In this document: positions 1 through 9,672 of the stretch, one piece after another
How positions within the stretch are numbered: position 1 is the first letter of the stretch
Layout: the number at the start of each line of letters is the position of its first letter
Assembly: GCA_963822595.1 (NCBI GenBank)
Contig: CAWGIG010000001.1
Location: 248,001 to 312,000 of the forward strand
Direction: 5' to 3'
Length of the DNA: 64,000 nt
From: CAVRUH01 sp963822595
GTDB taxonomy: Bacteria > Chlamydiota > Chlamydiia > Chlamydiales > Waddliaceae
Notes under the pieces: generated by a model
Told to the model about the DNA's origin: nothing
Seen by the model: only the letters and a program-made list of their open reading frames with translations
Databases searched by the model: none
Position numbers and translations under genes: made by a program

Positions 1-659
1 GAGCGATATTGCGTCCCGATATCAGGACCTTGTCGATTTTTTTGGGTCGGATCGTGAATTTCGAAAAAGATTTTTGCTAGCTCTTCGTAAGTAATTTTTT
101 TTGGATCATAAATGACTTCCAAGGCTTCGGCGTGTCCGGTGTTGAGGGTGCTTACCTCTTCGTAGGTGGGGTTAACAGTATGGCCGCCGGAATATCCCAC
201 AGTTGTCTTCATGACCCCCGGTATTTTTTTAAAAAGATGTTCCACACCCCAGAAGCAGCCCCCGGCAAAAAGAGCTCTGGAGTACCCTTCAGGGGTATCC
301 GCAGGAACAAAAAGCATAGAAATCGAATTCACGCAATGGCGTGTATTTTTGTCTGTTAGATGTTCTCCGATAAAGACATGCCCGAGATGTGCACCGCAAT
401 GTGTACAAATGATTTCTTTTCTGGAGCCATCAGCATCCATGAGTCTAGTAATTTTCCCCTCGATTTCATCATCGAAACTTGGCCAGCCGCAGCCGGAATC
501 AAATTTATTCCACGAAAAATACAAGGGAGAATCACACTTTTTGCAGACGTATATTCCAGGCTGATTCAACTTATTGTATTTACCGCTGCCAGGAATCTCT
601 GTCCCTTTGCGAAGGATGACACGTTCTTCCTCAGAATTTAATTCTCTATTCCGTTCCAT
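1..659 (-). CDS. msrBA: Bifunctional methionine sulfoxide reductase MsrB-MsrA (3' end cut by window edge)
   Basis: Repairs oxidised methionine: MsrB reduces the R-sulfoxide and MsrA the S-sulfoxide. Reading the minus strand from the ATG at 657-659, the N-terminal part is MsrB. It has the zinc pairs CKKC and CTHC, the GCGWPSF motif and the catalytic RHCVNS. It runs directly into MsrA, with the catalytic GGCFWG and then GYSGGHTVNPTYEEV and GHAEALEV. The frame is still open at base 1, so the last residues of MsrA lie outside the window. The B-then-A fusion order is known in several bacteria. No signal peptide is seen, so it is probably cytoplasmic. The identification is secure; only the C-terminus is missing. 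Confidence 0.95.
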   Translation of the reverse strand, partial: MERNRELNSEEERVILRKGTEIPGSGKYNKLNQPGIYVCKKCDSPLYFSWNKFDSGCGWPSFDDEIEGKITRLMDADGSRKEIICTHCGAHLGHVFIGEHLTDKNTRHCVNSISMLFVPADTPEGYSRALFAGGCFWGVEHLFKKIPGVMKTTVGYSGGHTVNPTYEEVSTLNTGHAEALEVIYDPKKITYEELAKIFFEIHDPTQKNRQGPDIGTQYR

Positions 660-710
660 AATCGGAACTTTATTAAAATCCAAAGCAAATTGCAAGTTAA
701 TCTTTAGAAA

Positions 711-1517
711 TTATTTTCGATCAAACACGCTTTTCACCGGGTCCCCTTGCCGAAAGATATCAGTAAGAGACGCTTGAGCTTGAGGATAGACAACGAGTTC
801 AGCGACATTGACATGCGGCGGTCGAGTGGCGCAGTAGATCACGGCATCGGCGATATCGTCGGCAACTAACGGCTGAAAATCTTGATAGAATTTCTTAGCT
901 TTTTCTTTGTCTTTCCACCGAACTTCGCTGAATTCGGTTTCAACAGCTCAGGGATCCACTTCGGACACCCGAATAGCAGTTCCTATGAGGTCCATGCGAA
1001 ATGATTTGCTGAGTGCTCGGACGGCATGTTTTGTGGCGCAATAGACATTTCCGGAAATGTAACATCCATGGCCTGCTACGGAACCGATATTAATGATATG
1101 GCCATGATTTTTTTTAAGCATGAAAGGAAGGGCAGCTTTGGTCACATAGAGGAGCCCTTTAATATTGGTATCAATCATGATCTCCCAGTTATCAATCTTA
1201 CCCTCTTGGATTTTTTCAGAACCAAGGGCTAATCCGGCGTTATTGAGTAAAACATCGATTTCAATATTTTCCATTTCCAGCTTCTTAAATACCGTTTCGA
1301 CCTGTTCAAGATTTCGAACGTCGAGCTGAATAGGGGTGCATCGTATGCCATATTGCTTGGAGAGCTCACTTGCAAGGGTTAATAAACGGTCTTCTCGTCT
1401 AGCAGCGATGACCAAATTAACTCCTAAAGCTGCAAATTGTAATGCGCAAGCTTTTCCTATACCGCTAGAGGCGCCTGTGATGAAAGCTGTTTGCCCTTTG
1501 ATAAGATTATTTCTCAT
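711..1517 (-). pseudogene. Short-chain dehydrogenase/reductase interrupted by an in-frame TGA
   Basis: A classical SDR oxidoreductase (NAD(P)-dependent, cytoplasmic; substrate unknown). The reading starts at the ATG at 1515-1517, with AAGGAA upstream, and shows TGASSGIGKA (cofactor), NNAG and YCATK (active-site Tyr and Lys). A TGA at 948-950 stops it after 189 residues, at a spot where the family has Gly in VDPG. A single change GGA to TGA explains this. The same frame then continues with normal SDR sequence (AVETEFSEVRW to SVFDRK) to a TAA at 711-713, giving about 268 codons in all. Translation could also begin further upstream, but that part lies in a palindromic repeat. A TetR gene is divergently placed next door and may regulate it. 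It is either a young pseudogene or a truncated protein. Confidence 0.85.
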
Positions 1518-1580
1518 GATTAAATTCCTTTTGATAATCTTACTTAAAACCATAAATTTTTGACAACCACCATTGAATAG

Positions 1581-1747
1581 AGTATACTGAAGTGAGCTCA
1601 AAAATCGGTATTTCGGGCACTTCAAAGCCCCGGGGTTCAACGATCGCAAGTGCCATTATATTGTTTAATATTAGGCACTTGCGATCGTTGAACCGCGGGA
1701 GCTTTCAAGTGCCCCAAATACCGATTTTTGAGTTCACTTCAGTATAT
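1581..1747. repeat. Long imperfect palindrome (74-bp arms) between SDR and TetR genes
   Basis: The arms at 1581-1654 and 1674-1747 are reverse complements with a few mismatches, separated by about 19 bp of AT-rich loop. Each arm also holds a smaller inverted repeat with ends GGCACTT and AAGTGCC. The element fills the divergent SDR/tetR intergenic region, so it may carry the promoters or operator, or be a miniature mobile element. No transposase is nearby. Confidence 0.85.
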
Positions 1748-1772
1748 CATATATTTAAAAGGTGTAATCAAA

Positions 1773-2399
1773 ATGAAGCCGGAAAAAAAACGAACTTACA
1801 ATTCTGAAAACAGAGATACACAAGCGGCCAAGACAAGAGCTCACATTCTAAAGGCTGCCAAAGAACTTTTTCAGACGGAGGGGTTCGATCGTGTGACTAT
1901 TAACAAGATTGCTTTAGCCGCAGATGTTTCCATGCCAACGATTTATGCCATATTTAAATCAAAAAGAGGGATGCTGCAGTCTTTGATTGATGATGCTTTC
2001 CCTCCCGAACAATTTGCAGCTCTAGTAACCGAGTCTATGCACGAGACATCTCCGACGAAGCGCCTAAGTATTACAGCAAAGTTAGCGCGTCAAATCTACG
2101 ATGCCGAAAAGGGGCTTATGGATATTTTGCGAGGTGCCTCAGTTGTAGCGCCCGAATTCAGGGAGCTGGAGCAGGAAAGGGAAAATCGGCGCTATGAGAG
2201 ACAGGTTGAATACGTTAAAAGTATGATGAAAGAAAAGTCTCTAGCTAAGGGATTAACTCTTGAAAAAGCTCGGGATATCCTATGGACTTTAACTGGGCGT
2301 GACATCTACCGCATGTTTGTTATCGAGAGAAATTGGTCATCCGACGACTACGAAAACTGGCTAACCCAGCTATTAATCAAATCGCTTTTGGATAAATGA
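1773..2399 (+). CDS. TetR/AcrR family transcriptional regulator
   Basis: A DNA-binding repressor of the TetR family, about 208 residues. The N-terminus has the typical helix-turn-helix: AKTRAHILKAAKELFQTEGF followed by VTINKIALAADVSMPTIYAIF and then K-rich sequence. The C-terminal part is an all-helical ligand and dimer domain with no recognisable ligand. I chose the ATG at 1773 because an AAAGGTG ribosome site lies just upstream; an upstream in-frame start would fall in the palindrome. It is divergent from the broken SDR gene, a common layout when a TetR protein controls its neighbour, so the SDR is the likely target. Its 3' end overlaps the convergent gene by 23 bp. Confidence 0.93.
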   Translation: MKPEKKRTYNSENRDTQAAKTRAHILKAAKELFQTEGFDRVTINKIALAADVSMPTIYAIFKSKRGMLQSLIDDAFPPEQFAALVTESMHETSPTKRLSITAKLARQIYDAEKGLMDILRGASVVAPEFRELEQERENRRYERQVEYVKSMMKEKSLAKGLTLEKARDILWTLTGRDIYRMFVIERNWSSDDYENWLTQLLIKSLLDK

Positions 2400-3396
2400 T
2401 GAGGCTGTTCATGCCCTCATTGTCTATACAGACCTCGTGCTTCCCTTGATTCGATTCAAAGATTAAGCGCCAACCCGGGACCCGCGGTGCAGGTTCCTGC
2501 ACGGTTATTCCTAGTTGTTTAAATGTAAGCATCAAATTCTCTTCACTTATCATTTTTAGAGGTTCAATATTTATTAATTCTTTTGCTATTGCGATGACTT
2601 TGCGCGGACAGTTTATAATGAAAAATGGCATCCCACCATTTAACAAGGGCTCCTCGCTCAAACGCTGGAATGCTATGACTGGCTTCTTAAGAGGGCCTTC
2701 CGATCCTTCAGCTTCTTCCGACATCCTTTCTTCTTGTTTGGTTTCCTCAAAAACATGATGCCTAAAGTTCCTTCCTCTCTTGCAGTCTTTTGTTACGATA
2801 AGTGAATACGTGTCATTTTTAATCTCTAGTACTAGCGTATAGGCCTCGATACGATTCCGTGTAGGATCTAATAAATCCTGTAAAGTCAAACGATCGGTAA
2901 GAGTATCACTCGTAACTGAAGTTTTACTACTAAACAAGACCTTCGATTCAAAGGGAGAAATTTCACTATGGGTCAAATCGGCGATTTGATGAACTAAGTT
3001 TAAAATCATCGTTTGAGAGACTTCCTCACAGTATCCATTAAAACCATCATTAAAAAATGGGAAATGCATCTTCAGATCATTTCCGACGATGGCAACATTT
3101 GCTTGATATTCTTCATTCCCCGATTGCAAGAGGATTATGAATCCGTCGTAATACGAAGGTTGATAATTTATAACCGGAAGAAATTGTCCATGGCGGTCGC
3201 CAAGCTCCGTTTCAACTAGAAGCGCTTGGCGGATAGATTTCACTTCAATACTTTCTGGCAAAGTAACTTTAGACAGGTCGATCTGAGAAAGGAATTTGCA
3301 AAGTGTTTCCTTAGTTTTTTGAACCCATTCATTCGGAGCTTGCGCATTCGTGATCTGTCCACGGGATGTCGAGTAAGTTGTGCCAATGGGATTCAT
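2377..3396 (-). CDS. Hypothetical protein, 339 aa
   Basis: Family not recognised. It is a soluble-looking protein without signal peptide or membrane segments. The middle has a charged stretch (KQEERMSEEAEGSEG) that may link two folded halves. It starts with MNPIGTTYS, after AAGGAGCAAAT, a good ribosome site. The MNP start recalls the small Sel1-type proteins encoded near 37 kb, but the rest does not match them. Its stop codon lies inside the 3' end of the convergent tetR gene. Confidence 0.75.
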   Translation of the reverse strand: MNPIGTTYSTSRGQITNAQAPNEWVQKTKETLCKFLSQIDLSKVTLPESIEVKSIRQALLVETELGDRHGQFLPVINYQPSYYDGFIILLQSGNEEYQANVAIVGNDLKMHFPFFNDGFNGYCEEVSQTMILNLVHQIADLTHSEISPFESKVLFSSKTSVTSDTLTDRLTLQDLLDPTRNRIEAYTLVLEIKNDTYSLIVTKDCKRGRNFRHHVFEETKQEERMSEEAEGSEGPLKKPVIAFQRLSEEPLLNGGMPFFIINCPRKVIAIAKELINIEPLKMISEENLMLTFKQLGITVQEPAPRVPGWRLIFESNQGKHEVCIDNEGMNSLIIYPKAI

Positions 3397-3459
3397 ATTT
3401 GCTCCTTAATAAATGGTATTAAGAATAATGGATCCATTTATTTTATGCAACAGAGGGAA

Positions 3460-3612
3460 TTAACCACGTCTCTTGAAATATTGAATCTCTTGTTCATGTT
3501 TTTGAGCTTCTTCCCGAGTTTTAAAAGTTCCAAGATTTTTACGTTTTCCAGTTTTAGGATCTACTGATCGTGAATAAATACGAAACATTCCTGTTTTAAG
3601 TTTACGGATCAT
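3460..3612 (-). CDS. Small basic protein, 50 aa
   Basis: A short open frame from the ATG at 3610-3612 to a TAA at 3460-3462. It reads MIRKLKTGMFRIYSRSVDPK and continues with KNLGTFKTREEAQKHEQEI. The Lys/Arg-rich start followed by a 'GTFKTREEA' segment resembles the small AP2-like/integrase arm DNA-binding fold, but this is a weak resemblance. Its start overlaps the stop of the upstream basic protein by four bases (ATGA), so the two are co-translated. It ends about 60 bp before the start codon of the 339-aa gene downstream on the same strand. Confidence 0.65.
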   Translation of the reverse strand: MIRKLKTGMFRIYSRSVDPKTGKRKNLGTFKTREEAQKHEQEIQYFKRRG

Positions 3613-4058
3613 TTCATTCCCCCAGCGCGAGTTCTTGCTGCTTTTTTTGCAGCTTGTGATCTTTCTGCGGGACTACGCTTTTTCGCAACTTCACGTGTCT
3701 GACGAGAGAGTGCCGAATGGGAGGCAGCGGTTTTCGGTTCGCGTTTTAGAGCTTTTTCGCTAGCAGCAGAACGCGTTTTGGATATAGGCTCATGCCTTTG
3801 TCCTTTTTTATATGCAGATTCAGCGCTCTTTCGTGTTTTCTCAGATACACGACCTTTTGCGGGAGGCTTCAAGGGAACTCCAGCGCGCCGTGCCTCGGAT
3901 AATCCAATAGCTATTGCCTGTTTTGCAGATCGAGCCCCATGCTTACCTTCACGGATATGTTTTATTTCCTCATGTACAAACTCGCCAGCTTGTGTACTAG
4001 CCGATTTTCCCTGACGTTTATCGCGTTTTGCTCGTTCAACAACTTTTTTTTCTGGCAT
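3609..4058 (-). CDS. Lys/Arg/Ala-rich protein, DUF6496-like
   Basis: A 149-residue, very basic, low-complexity protein. The segment EFVHEEIKHIREGKHGARS followed by KQAIAIGLSEARRAG matches the DUF6496 type found in many bacteria, where it is often guessed to bind nucleic acid. The rest is rich in K, R, A and S and resembles histone-H1-like chlamydial tails, which suggests DNA binding. This is inference from composition. It is the first gene of a two-gene unit with the 50-aa protein (ATGA overlap). The start ATG follows AAGGGGTGTC. Confidence 0.8.
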   Translation of the reverse strand: MPEKKVVERAKRDKRQGKSASTQAGEFVHEEIKHIREGKHGARSAKQAIAIGLSEARRAGVPLKPPAKGRVSEKTRKSAESAYKKGQRHEPISKTRSAASEKALKREPKTAASHSALSRQTREVAKKRSPAERSQAAKKAARTRAGGMK

Positions 4059-4210
4059 AAGACACCCCTTGTTGTGAAAAATATTATTAATATTTATTTA
4101 AATTATTGGGATTTATAAATCAAGAGTCTGTAAGCCAATCCCTTTTGCATTGATATGGATTTCGAATTAATTTATCCTGGAGGACCTTGAAACTTTAATG
4201 GATTGATTCA

Positions 4211-5467
4211 ATGTATAACCTTACAATTCCCGGTACCTACGCAATTCCCCCTTGTCAGCTCTATGTGCATGATCCTATGATTTACCATCCTCCTGGCAAT
4301 CGGTTGGTTGTATGCCTGGATGGATCCATTCAAGTTCTTCCCAAAAGCATAGGTGAAATAATAGGAGAAAGGATTGTTAGGCCCTTAATTGACACTTCCT
4401 ACCCCTTTCTAAAATGGAGTTTTCACCTATTAAAAGAAGGAGTTGGTTCGTTACATAGTGTCGTATCCAAGATCAATATTCTTTCTGTTGCCAATGCTCA
4501 GTCAATTCCAAGAGATTGTAATAATATTCTACTTCAAATGGAGACTCAGGATAACCAAGACCTCCTTAAATTTTCTCCCACAGAAAAATTTTCAGATATT
4601 TTAGAGCTTTTTTCTTATTTTCTTAAGCCGCTAACCGATATATCCTTATTTAGGGATAAAGACTTCCAGCTTACTGTAAAAAATATTATAGAAAGTAAAA
4701 TCCCTCAAGAGAATTTACATGGAAATTTAGATGGATTTTTAAGAGTGCTCAATAATCATTTAGAACAATCTAAAGGTATTACCCTTTCAGACAGATTTCA
4801 AAATGCTGGCTTAAGAGTCGAGCTAGACACAATAGAAGTCATCAAATATTTAAAACAAAATATAGAAGTTATCTTAATAGAAATTAAAGCCGGAAAGGAG
4901 TCTGCACTTCCCAATGAACTTACAAACAATAACCAAAAGTATGTTTTTAGAAAGTTAATGACATTTCTTAATTTGATTGAATTATACAGGAAGAGCAGAG
5001 GCCATCCGAGTACTTTTGAGAAAGTGATTTCGCATCTTCACTTAACGGGATTATTTAAGTCCAAATCCTTGCAAGATGAACCAGCAGAATTTAAGTTTTT
5101 CGATGAGATTCTTAAGAATGTAAAAAATATTCACATATTACATGAATTTGAGTTTGCTCGAGGTATAGCAAGCCGGAAAGTAGTGTCGGCATTAAAGGAC
5201 TTCATACAACCTGCAACTTTCAATGATAAACAAGAGGCAGATCTGAACAAGAACATCAAGCAGGCACTTGATATCATTATCGAAGAAAGAATTGCAAAGG
5301 AGCTCATTGAGTTAATTCATTCGTTTGAAAGATATGTAAAAGATGAACAAGATTTGACTACCTTTGTCAATGAAGCTAGCAACATTTTTTTATACTTGAT
5401 CCCAAGTACTTATAGGCTAATCGTCCCTAAATGGGATTTCCATGATTGGGAACAACATCGCAAATAA
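4211..5467 (+). CDS. Hypothetical protein, 418 aa
   Basis: Not recognised. It has no signal peptide. The first 60 residues (PGTYAIPPCQLYVHDP and on) look like a small structured lead-in. The remainder is mainly helical, with many Leu, Ile, Lys and Glu. No catalytic motif is evident. The ribosome site is weak: a GGAGGA lies about 25 bp upstream, too far for a normal start, so the start is uncertain. A hairpin follows the stop at 5489-5543. It could be a lineage-specific effector or structural protein; nothing in the sequence decides. Confidence 0.7.
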   Translation: MYNLTIPGTYAIPPCQLYVHDPMIYHPPGNRLVVCLDGSIQVLPKSIGEIIGERIVRPLIDTSYPFLKWSFHLLKEGVGSLHSVVSKINILSVANAQSIPRDCNNILLQMETQDNQDLLKFSPTEKFSDILELFSYFLKPLTDISLFRDKDFQLTVKNIIESKIPQENLHGNLDGFLRVLNNHLEQSKGITLSDRFQNAGLRVELDTIEVIKYLKQNIEVILIEIKAGKESALPNELTNNNQKYVFRKLMTFLNLIELYRKSRGHPSTFEKVISHLHLTGLFKSKSLQDEPAEFKFFDEILKNVKNIHILHEFEFARGIASRKVVSALKDFIQPATFNDKQEADLNKNIKQALDIIIEERIAKELIELIHSFERYVKDEQDLTTFVNEASNIFLYLIPSTYRLIVPKWDFHDWEQHRK

Positions 5468-5488
5468 GGGATTGAAACAAATAAAAAA

Positions 5489-5543
5489 TTTAGTTATAGA
5501 ACTGTTTGTCTTACAGGTCCTGAATTCAGGATATATAACTAAA
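5489..5543 (+). terminator. Hairpin after the 418-aa gene
   Basis: TTTAGTTATA (5489-5498) pairs with TATAACTAAA (5534-5543), and a perfect inner palindrome TCCTGAATTCAGGA lies between. It sits between two plus-strand genes, so it may end transcription of the first or shape the leader of the second. There is no long U-run, so a terminator role is tentative. Confidence 0.45.
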
Positions 5544-5569
5544 TGAACTCAAAAATTAAGGAGAGAGCG

Positions 5570-6121
5570 ATGTTGTTTTTATTGAAAGCCTATAGAAATG
5601 TTTTTTTTCTTTTTTTACTTATCAGTGCACCACTTTATGTATTTAGTGATACCGAAGAAAATGACTTATTAGTCCCAAAATGCTCAAAATATAAAAATTT
5701 ATCGTACTATCTTAATGTATCTGATTTTGTAAATAGTTTTATCGAAATACCGACATCTAATGTTTCAGGTGGTAGTTCAACTATAGCATCCTCCTATTTA
5801 GCGGGAAGAGCCCCTGTTTACAATACACAAAATATACAAGTAGGAACATGCTCTGCTTCTTTTTTAAATATGCAAACTGCCGATGGCATATTTACAGATA
5901 TTTCAAATTATTTATCAATTGATAATGGGTTGATCGTCACTTGGTTTACACCGACCACGCTCATTAACTTGGAATTAGACACCATCGTCAATTCAATGGT
6001 TACCGAGTGCATTGTTAAGGCATCCACGAAGGTTGGTGTTAATCCCTTTTACGGAAAAAACTTCAATATGATTGTTTCATCCGATAGCGGAAAAATATAT
6101 TTTGATTTGAAAAAAATATAA
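5570..6121 (+). CDS. Secreted hypothetical protein
   Basis: About 183 residues beginning at the ATG at 5570, which has an excellent AAGGAGAG ribosome site; an in-frame ATG at 5543 lies inside the preceding hairpin and has none. The N-terminus is a signal peptide (LLKAYRNVFFLFLLISAPLYVFS), so it is exported. The mature part is rich in Ser, Thr and Asn and has only two Cys (SKC and GTC areas plus TEC), which could form disulfides. I do not recognise the family. It lies just before a decayed gene for a secreted Gly-rich protein. Confidence 0.75.
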   Translation: MLFLLKAYRNVFFLFLLISAPLYVFSDTEENDLLVPKCSKYKNLSYYLNVSDFVNSFIEIPTSNVSGGSSTIASSYLAGRAPVYNTQNIQVGTCSASFLNMQTADGIFTDISNYLSIDNGLIVTWFTPTTLINLELDTIVNSMVTECIVKASTKVGVNPFYGKNFNMIVSSDSGKIYFDLKKI

Positions 6122-6139
6122 AATCACGAAAAGGCCCCA

Positions 6140-7941
6140 ATGATGTTCCACAAATTCTCGAAAAGGATTCCTGCGTTCCTCATCTGGGGTCAGTTTCTCT
6201 TAGCCATCGGAAATCCATTGTTTTCTGTGACAATCCCCGTCACCAGTACAGATAGTGATTATGGAACTCCCGGTAGTCTAGGCGCAGCACTTTACTCCGC
6301 TGAAGATGGCGACGTCATCGACTGCTCGCCGATTGCAGGGCAGATGATCAGCTTTACAGGGCACCCCTTTCCAGCGATTGGAATCAATTTCACATCTTCC
6401 ACTTCTTCACTTACCATTCTCGGAAGCGGTGTGATATCGACGGAGGGAGCGCTGTCACTGTTTTCTCCCTAGCACAAGGATCTGTCACGATTTCTGATTT
6501 CACCATTCAAAATGGTCTCTCAGCTGGTGGCACAGGGGGTTCGGGAATAACAGGCGGTGGCGGTGGAACCGGCGGCGGCGGCGCACTCTATATACACTCA
6601 GGCACAACCATGACCATCTCCGGCATAAGTCTCGATAACAATCAAGCCATCGGTGGCAATGGCGGCACCGGTAATTCCTCCGGCGGCGCGGCGGACCCGG
6701 AGGCTTAGCAAGTAAAGGGGTCAGGCCTCGTAGTTCTAATTTCGCAAATCAGAACTACGAGGCCTGACCCTTTTACTACGGGCGGCGCTGGCGGCTTCGG
6801 TGCTGGCGGAGGTGCAGGCCATATCGGTGGCTCCGATATGTATAGCCTTGGTGGAGCAGGTGGCTCGGGGAAGGCGCACCAGCGGGCGGGGGCGGAGGTT
6901 CGGGACTTGGGGGAGCGATCTTCATTCATGGAGGAGGCCTTCTCATCATTCAAGATGGCGTCAGTTTTTCCGGCAATTCGACGACTGCAGGGACTGGCGG
7001 TACGGCAGCGACAGGTGGCGTTCCCGGAGGTAATGGATCGTCCCTTGGAGAAGATATTTTTATCCGATCGGGAGGCAGTGTAACCTTTCAGATCAACGGT
7101 TCATTGACCGTTCCCAATCCAATCGAAGGAGGGGGATTTTTATCTGAAGTTACCGGACCCACAGTGACTATGTCGGGTACCGGGATTGTCAATCTAAGCG
7201 GAACGAATACCTATCTGGGTGAAACTCTGATCCAATCGGGGAACTTGAATCTGAATGGATCTGTTCTCGGCGATTTGAATATCGAATCGAACGGGCACAC
7301 TATCAGGGGAAGCCACAGTTTATGGATCCCTCTATAATAGCGGAACGATCAATTCGATTGGCGAAGTTTCCACTACGGATCTTTATTTATACTCTACGAG
7401 CGTCTATAATGTCGAAGTCACTACCACAAGCTGTAGCTTGATAGATGTGACAGGCACCGCAATTTTGGGAGGAGTCCTTGAAGTCACACAAAATCCGGGT
7501 TCCTATAGTTCGTCTGGTCAATATACCATTTTGCAAACAACAGGCGGTATCAGTGAAGCATTTGATTCTATTGTGATTCATAGCTTGCCTGGCTATCAAT
7601 TTGATTTGGAAAATAATGGCTACACGCTTTCTCTCAATTATCAATTGATTCCATTACCACCTACGAACTTACAAGGCAAAAGAATAAAAAATCAGTTCCT
7701 TACTCAAACCGACAATGTGAATGTACTGCAATGGGATGCACCTATTGATGGGGCTGTGCCCGTTGTTTATAACGTTTATCGAACGGATCTAAGTACATTG
7801 ATCGGCATTGTGGAAGCCGGAGGAGCATTATATTTTGAGGATCACAATCGGTTGAAGAACGTCACCTATACTTATTATATTGTATCTGTGGATGCTCAAG
7901 ATAATAACTCTCTTCCTGCAAGTATTACCGTTACTCCTTAA
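6140..7941 (+). pseudogene. Decayed secreted beta-helix/Gly-rich protein with autotransporter-type repeats and a C-terminal FN3 domain
   Basis: The remains of one gene, about 600 codons. It has a signal-peptide start (MMFHKFSKRIPAFLIWGQFL), Gly-rich repeats (GGSGITGGGGGTGGGGALYI), an autotransporter-associated strand motif (GIVNLSGTNTYLGETLIQSG), and a C-terminal fibronectin type III-like domain (NVLQWDAPIDGAVPVVYNVYR) ending SITVTP. No beta-barrel is seen. The reading frame shifts near 6430 (after which DGGSAVTVFSLAQGS reads in the next frame), near 6690, again after the palindromic repeat inserted at 6711-6777, and near 7290 (GTLSGEATVYGSLYNSG reads on). Both the repeat insertion and the indels break the gene. 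It was probably a surface or adhesion protein. Confidence 0.8.
6711..6777. repeat. Family A palindromic repeat, copy 1 (inside a gene)
   Basis: An inverted repeat with arms starting AGTAAAGGGGTCAGGCCTCG and a 13-bp asymmetric centre AATTTCGCAAATC. It interrupts the Gly-rich coding sequence between GGCTTAGCA and GGGCGGCGC. A location inside a gene shows that the family moves or once moved. No clear target duplication is seen at this copy. Confidence 0.92.
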
Positions 7942-7956
7942 TGAAAGGAGCTCCTT

Positions 7957-9664
7957 TCATAGAGATCTTGGCATTAACTTAATCAGAGTTCCTGACTGTC
8001 CTTCAAAAAACATGTCTCCATTATAATACGGTTGAATCATAGTTCCTTGCGTCATCGCTGGAAGTAAGGGAGAGCGAGCAAGCTCTTGACCTGTTGCGGC
8101 ATTTCTCCACACAGCAAAATCATTCATATTATTACCTGGAATTTCTGGACCAGGGATATCCGTCCCGACAAGTACACGACTATGTTGTGGACCAATGAGC
8201 GTTGTAAATTCTGTTGTTGTTTGATTCAGCTTTCCAAACAGTCTGCAGCCCACTCTGAAGTGATCGTTATTGCTGCAATCTCACCAGGTAAAGAATCACT
8301 TGCATAAATCAAATTGTTTTCTGGGTCCGCAGATAGCTGACATGGGAGCCCAACTGATTGCTGGCACTCCACCGGGTCCTTGATCGGAAAAAGCTGCTGC
8401 AACTAAAGAAGGAATGGGATCGCCGGCAAATGGCTGAAGCTTGTATAACTTGAAGCATCACCTTGATTGATGGCTATCACATCCAAGGCAGTAGATGCAG
8501 GAAGTGTATTCGTTTGGGCCACAACCCAATCATTCATCACTACAAAAGAGGTGCAAAGGGTCTGTCCGCTTACGGTAATCGTTCCCGGATTCCAAGAGGT
8601 ATCTAGAAGGAATTTTCCTTTATTGACTTCATACCGTATAGCTGTGGTAGGTTCAAGCAAGTAGACATAATTTTTTCCTTTAAATGTACTTATCGTGGGT
8701 CGAGCTCCGACAGGTGCTGGAAGGGTAATGTTATCAATCACCTGCATCGTTTCTGGATTCACTGAAATTAAAATAGATGAAGGAACATCTGAAGGGTCAG
8801 GACAATTTAATAAGGCATCCGGACCCTGAATTGAGCACCCTGCCTGACGATAAACAGATTTCATCATGATAATCCCATCGGAAGTGGCGTTGAATCCATT
8901 AAATGAAGTGTTTTGTGGTTCTGCACTCCCGTTGGGAGAATTAACGTGTCGATTACCTCCCCATTTTTGTTGAGTTTTGCAAGGCGATAACCATAGCTTA
9001 CATAGATAAATCCATCTTGCAGTATTCCCATCGAACCGGGGTAGTCCCACTCTCCATTGATGCTTGTATTAATTAATTGGTTATACCAGATGGGTCCAAG
9101 CGTGGTAGGATTTACTTTAGCAACAAAAGCGCCAACGGAACCAGCCACATCACCATAACCGCCACCATAAATGAAGATATTATCTGGGTCGAGATACGCC
9201 ATGTTATATCCAGATGGATATACCATTGGAGAACTTAAAATATCTACAGTGTTATTGCCTGAATACGATCCTCCAAACGTGGCCTCAGGAAACACATGAG
9301 AGCGACCGGAGTTATAGTGTTCAAAAGCCTCCAAAGAGGGATACCAGGGAGGATTAGGGGGAATAATCAAGATGTTTGCAGGAGAACTATCGCCCACGGG
9401 AAACAAGTAGTATCCATTTTTTAATGGGGAGAGACCCGCCACCCAATAACCTGGATTATCTATCTTTATGCCTGCGAAGGGATAAAAATGATTGGGAATT
9501 GTGGTGTTGATAATTAAATTTAAGCCATTAATTGTGTAGTTTTGAATTGAGAGAGGTCCTCTCCCATCGAGAGCTAGTTTGATATTCAAAGGGCTCGTCG
9601 TTTCTGATTCTGAAATTTCAAAAAACAATCCAGTGTCAGCATAACAATTTCCTATCAGCAACAA
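7957..9664 (-). pseudogene. Decayed secreted propeller-like protein
   Basis: A broken gene read on the minus strand in pieces: 9664-8864, 9050-8403 and 8253-7957. The first piece has a hydrophobic leader (LYLVLLLLLIGNCYA), so the product was exported. Repeats such as MAYLDPDNIFIYGGGYG, GFIYVSYGYRLAKLNKNGEV and NPETMQVIDNITLPAPVG resemble NHL/PQQ-type beta-propeller blades. Frameshifts lie between 8860 and 8940 and near 8410, and stops and a shift occur near 8260-8310. The start is a TTG or lies inside the end of the upstream gene, 8 bp away, which suggests translational coupling with the beta-barrel gene. The function is unknown. Confidence 0.7.
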
Positions 9665-9672
9665 TAAGAGAA

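Noticed and set aside
948..950. TGA as a sense codon (recoding or selenocysteine)
   Set aside because: Other genes here (for example the gene ending at 4211-5467's neighbours and the transposase OrfA) use TGA as an ordinary stop, the position is normally Gly, and no special hairpin is seen.
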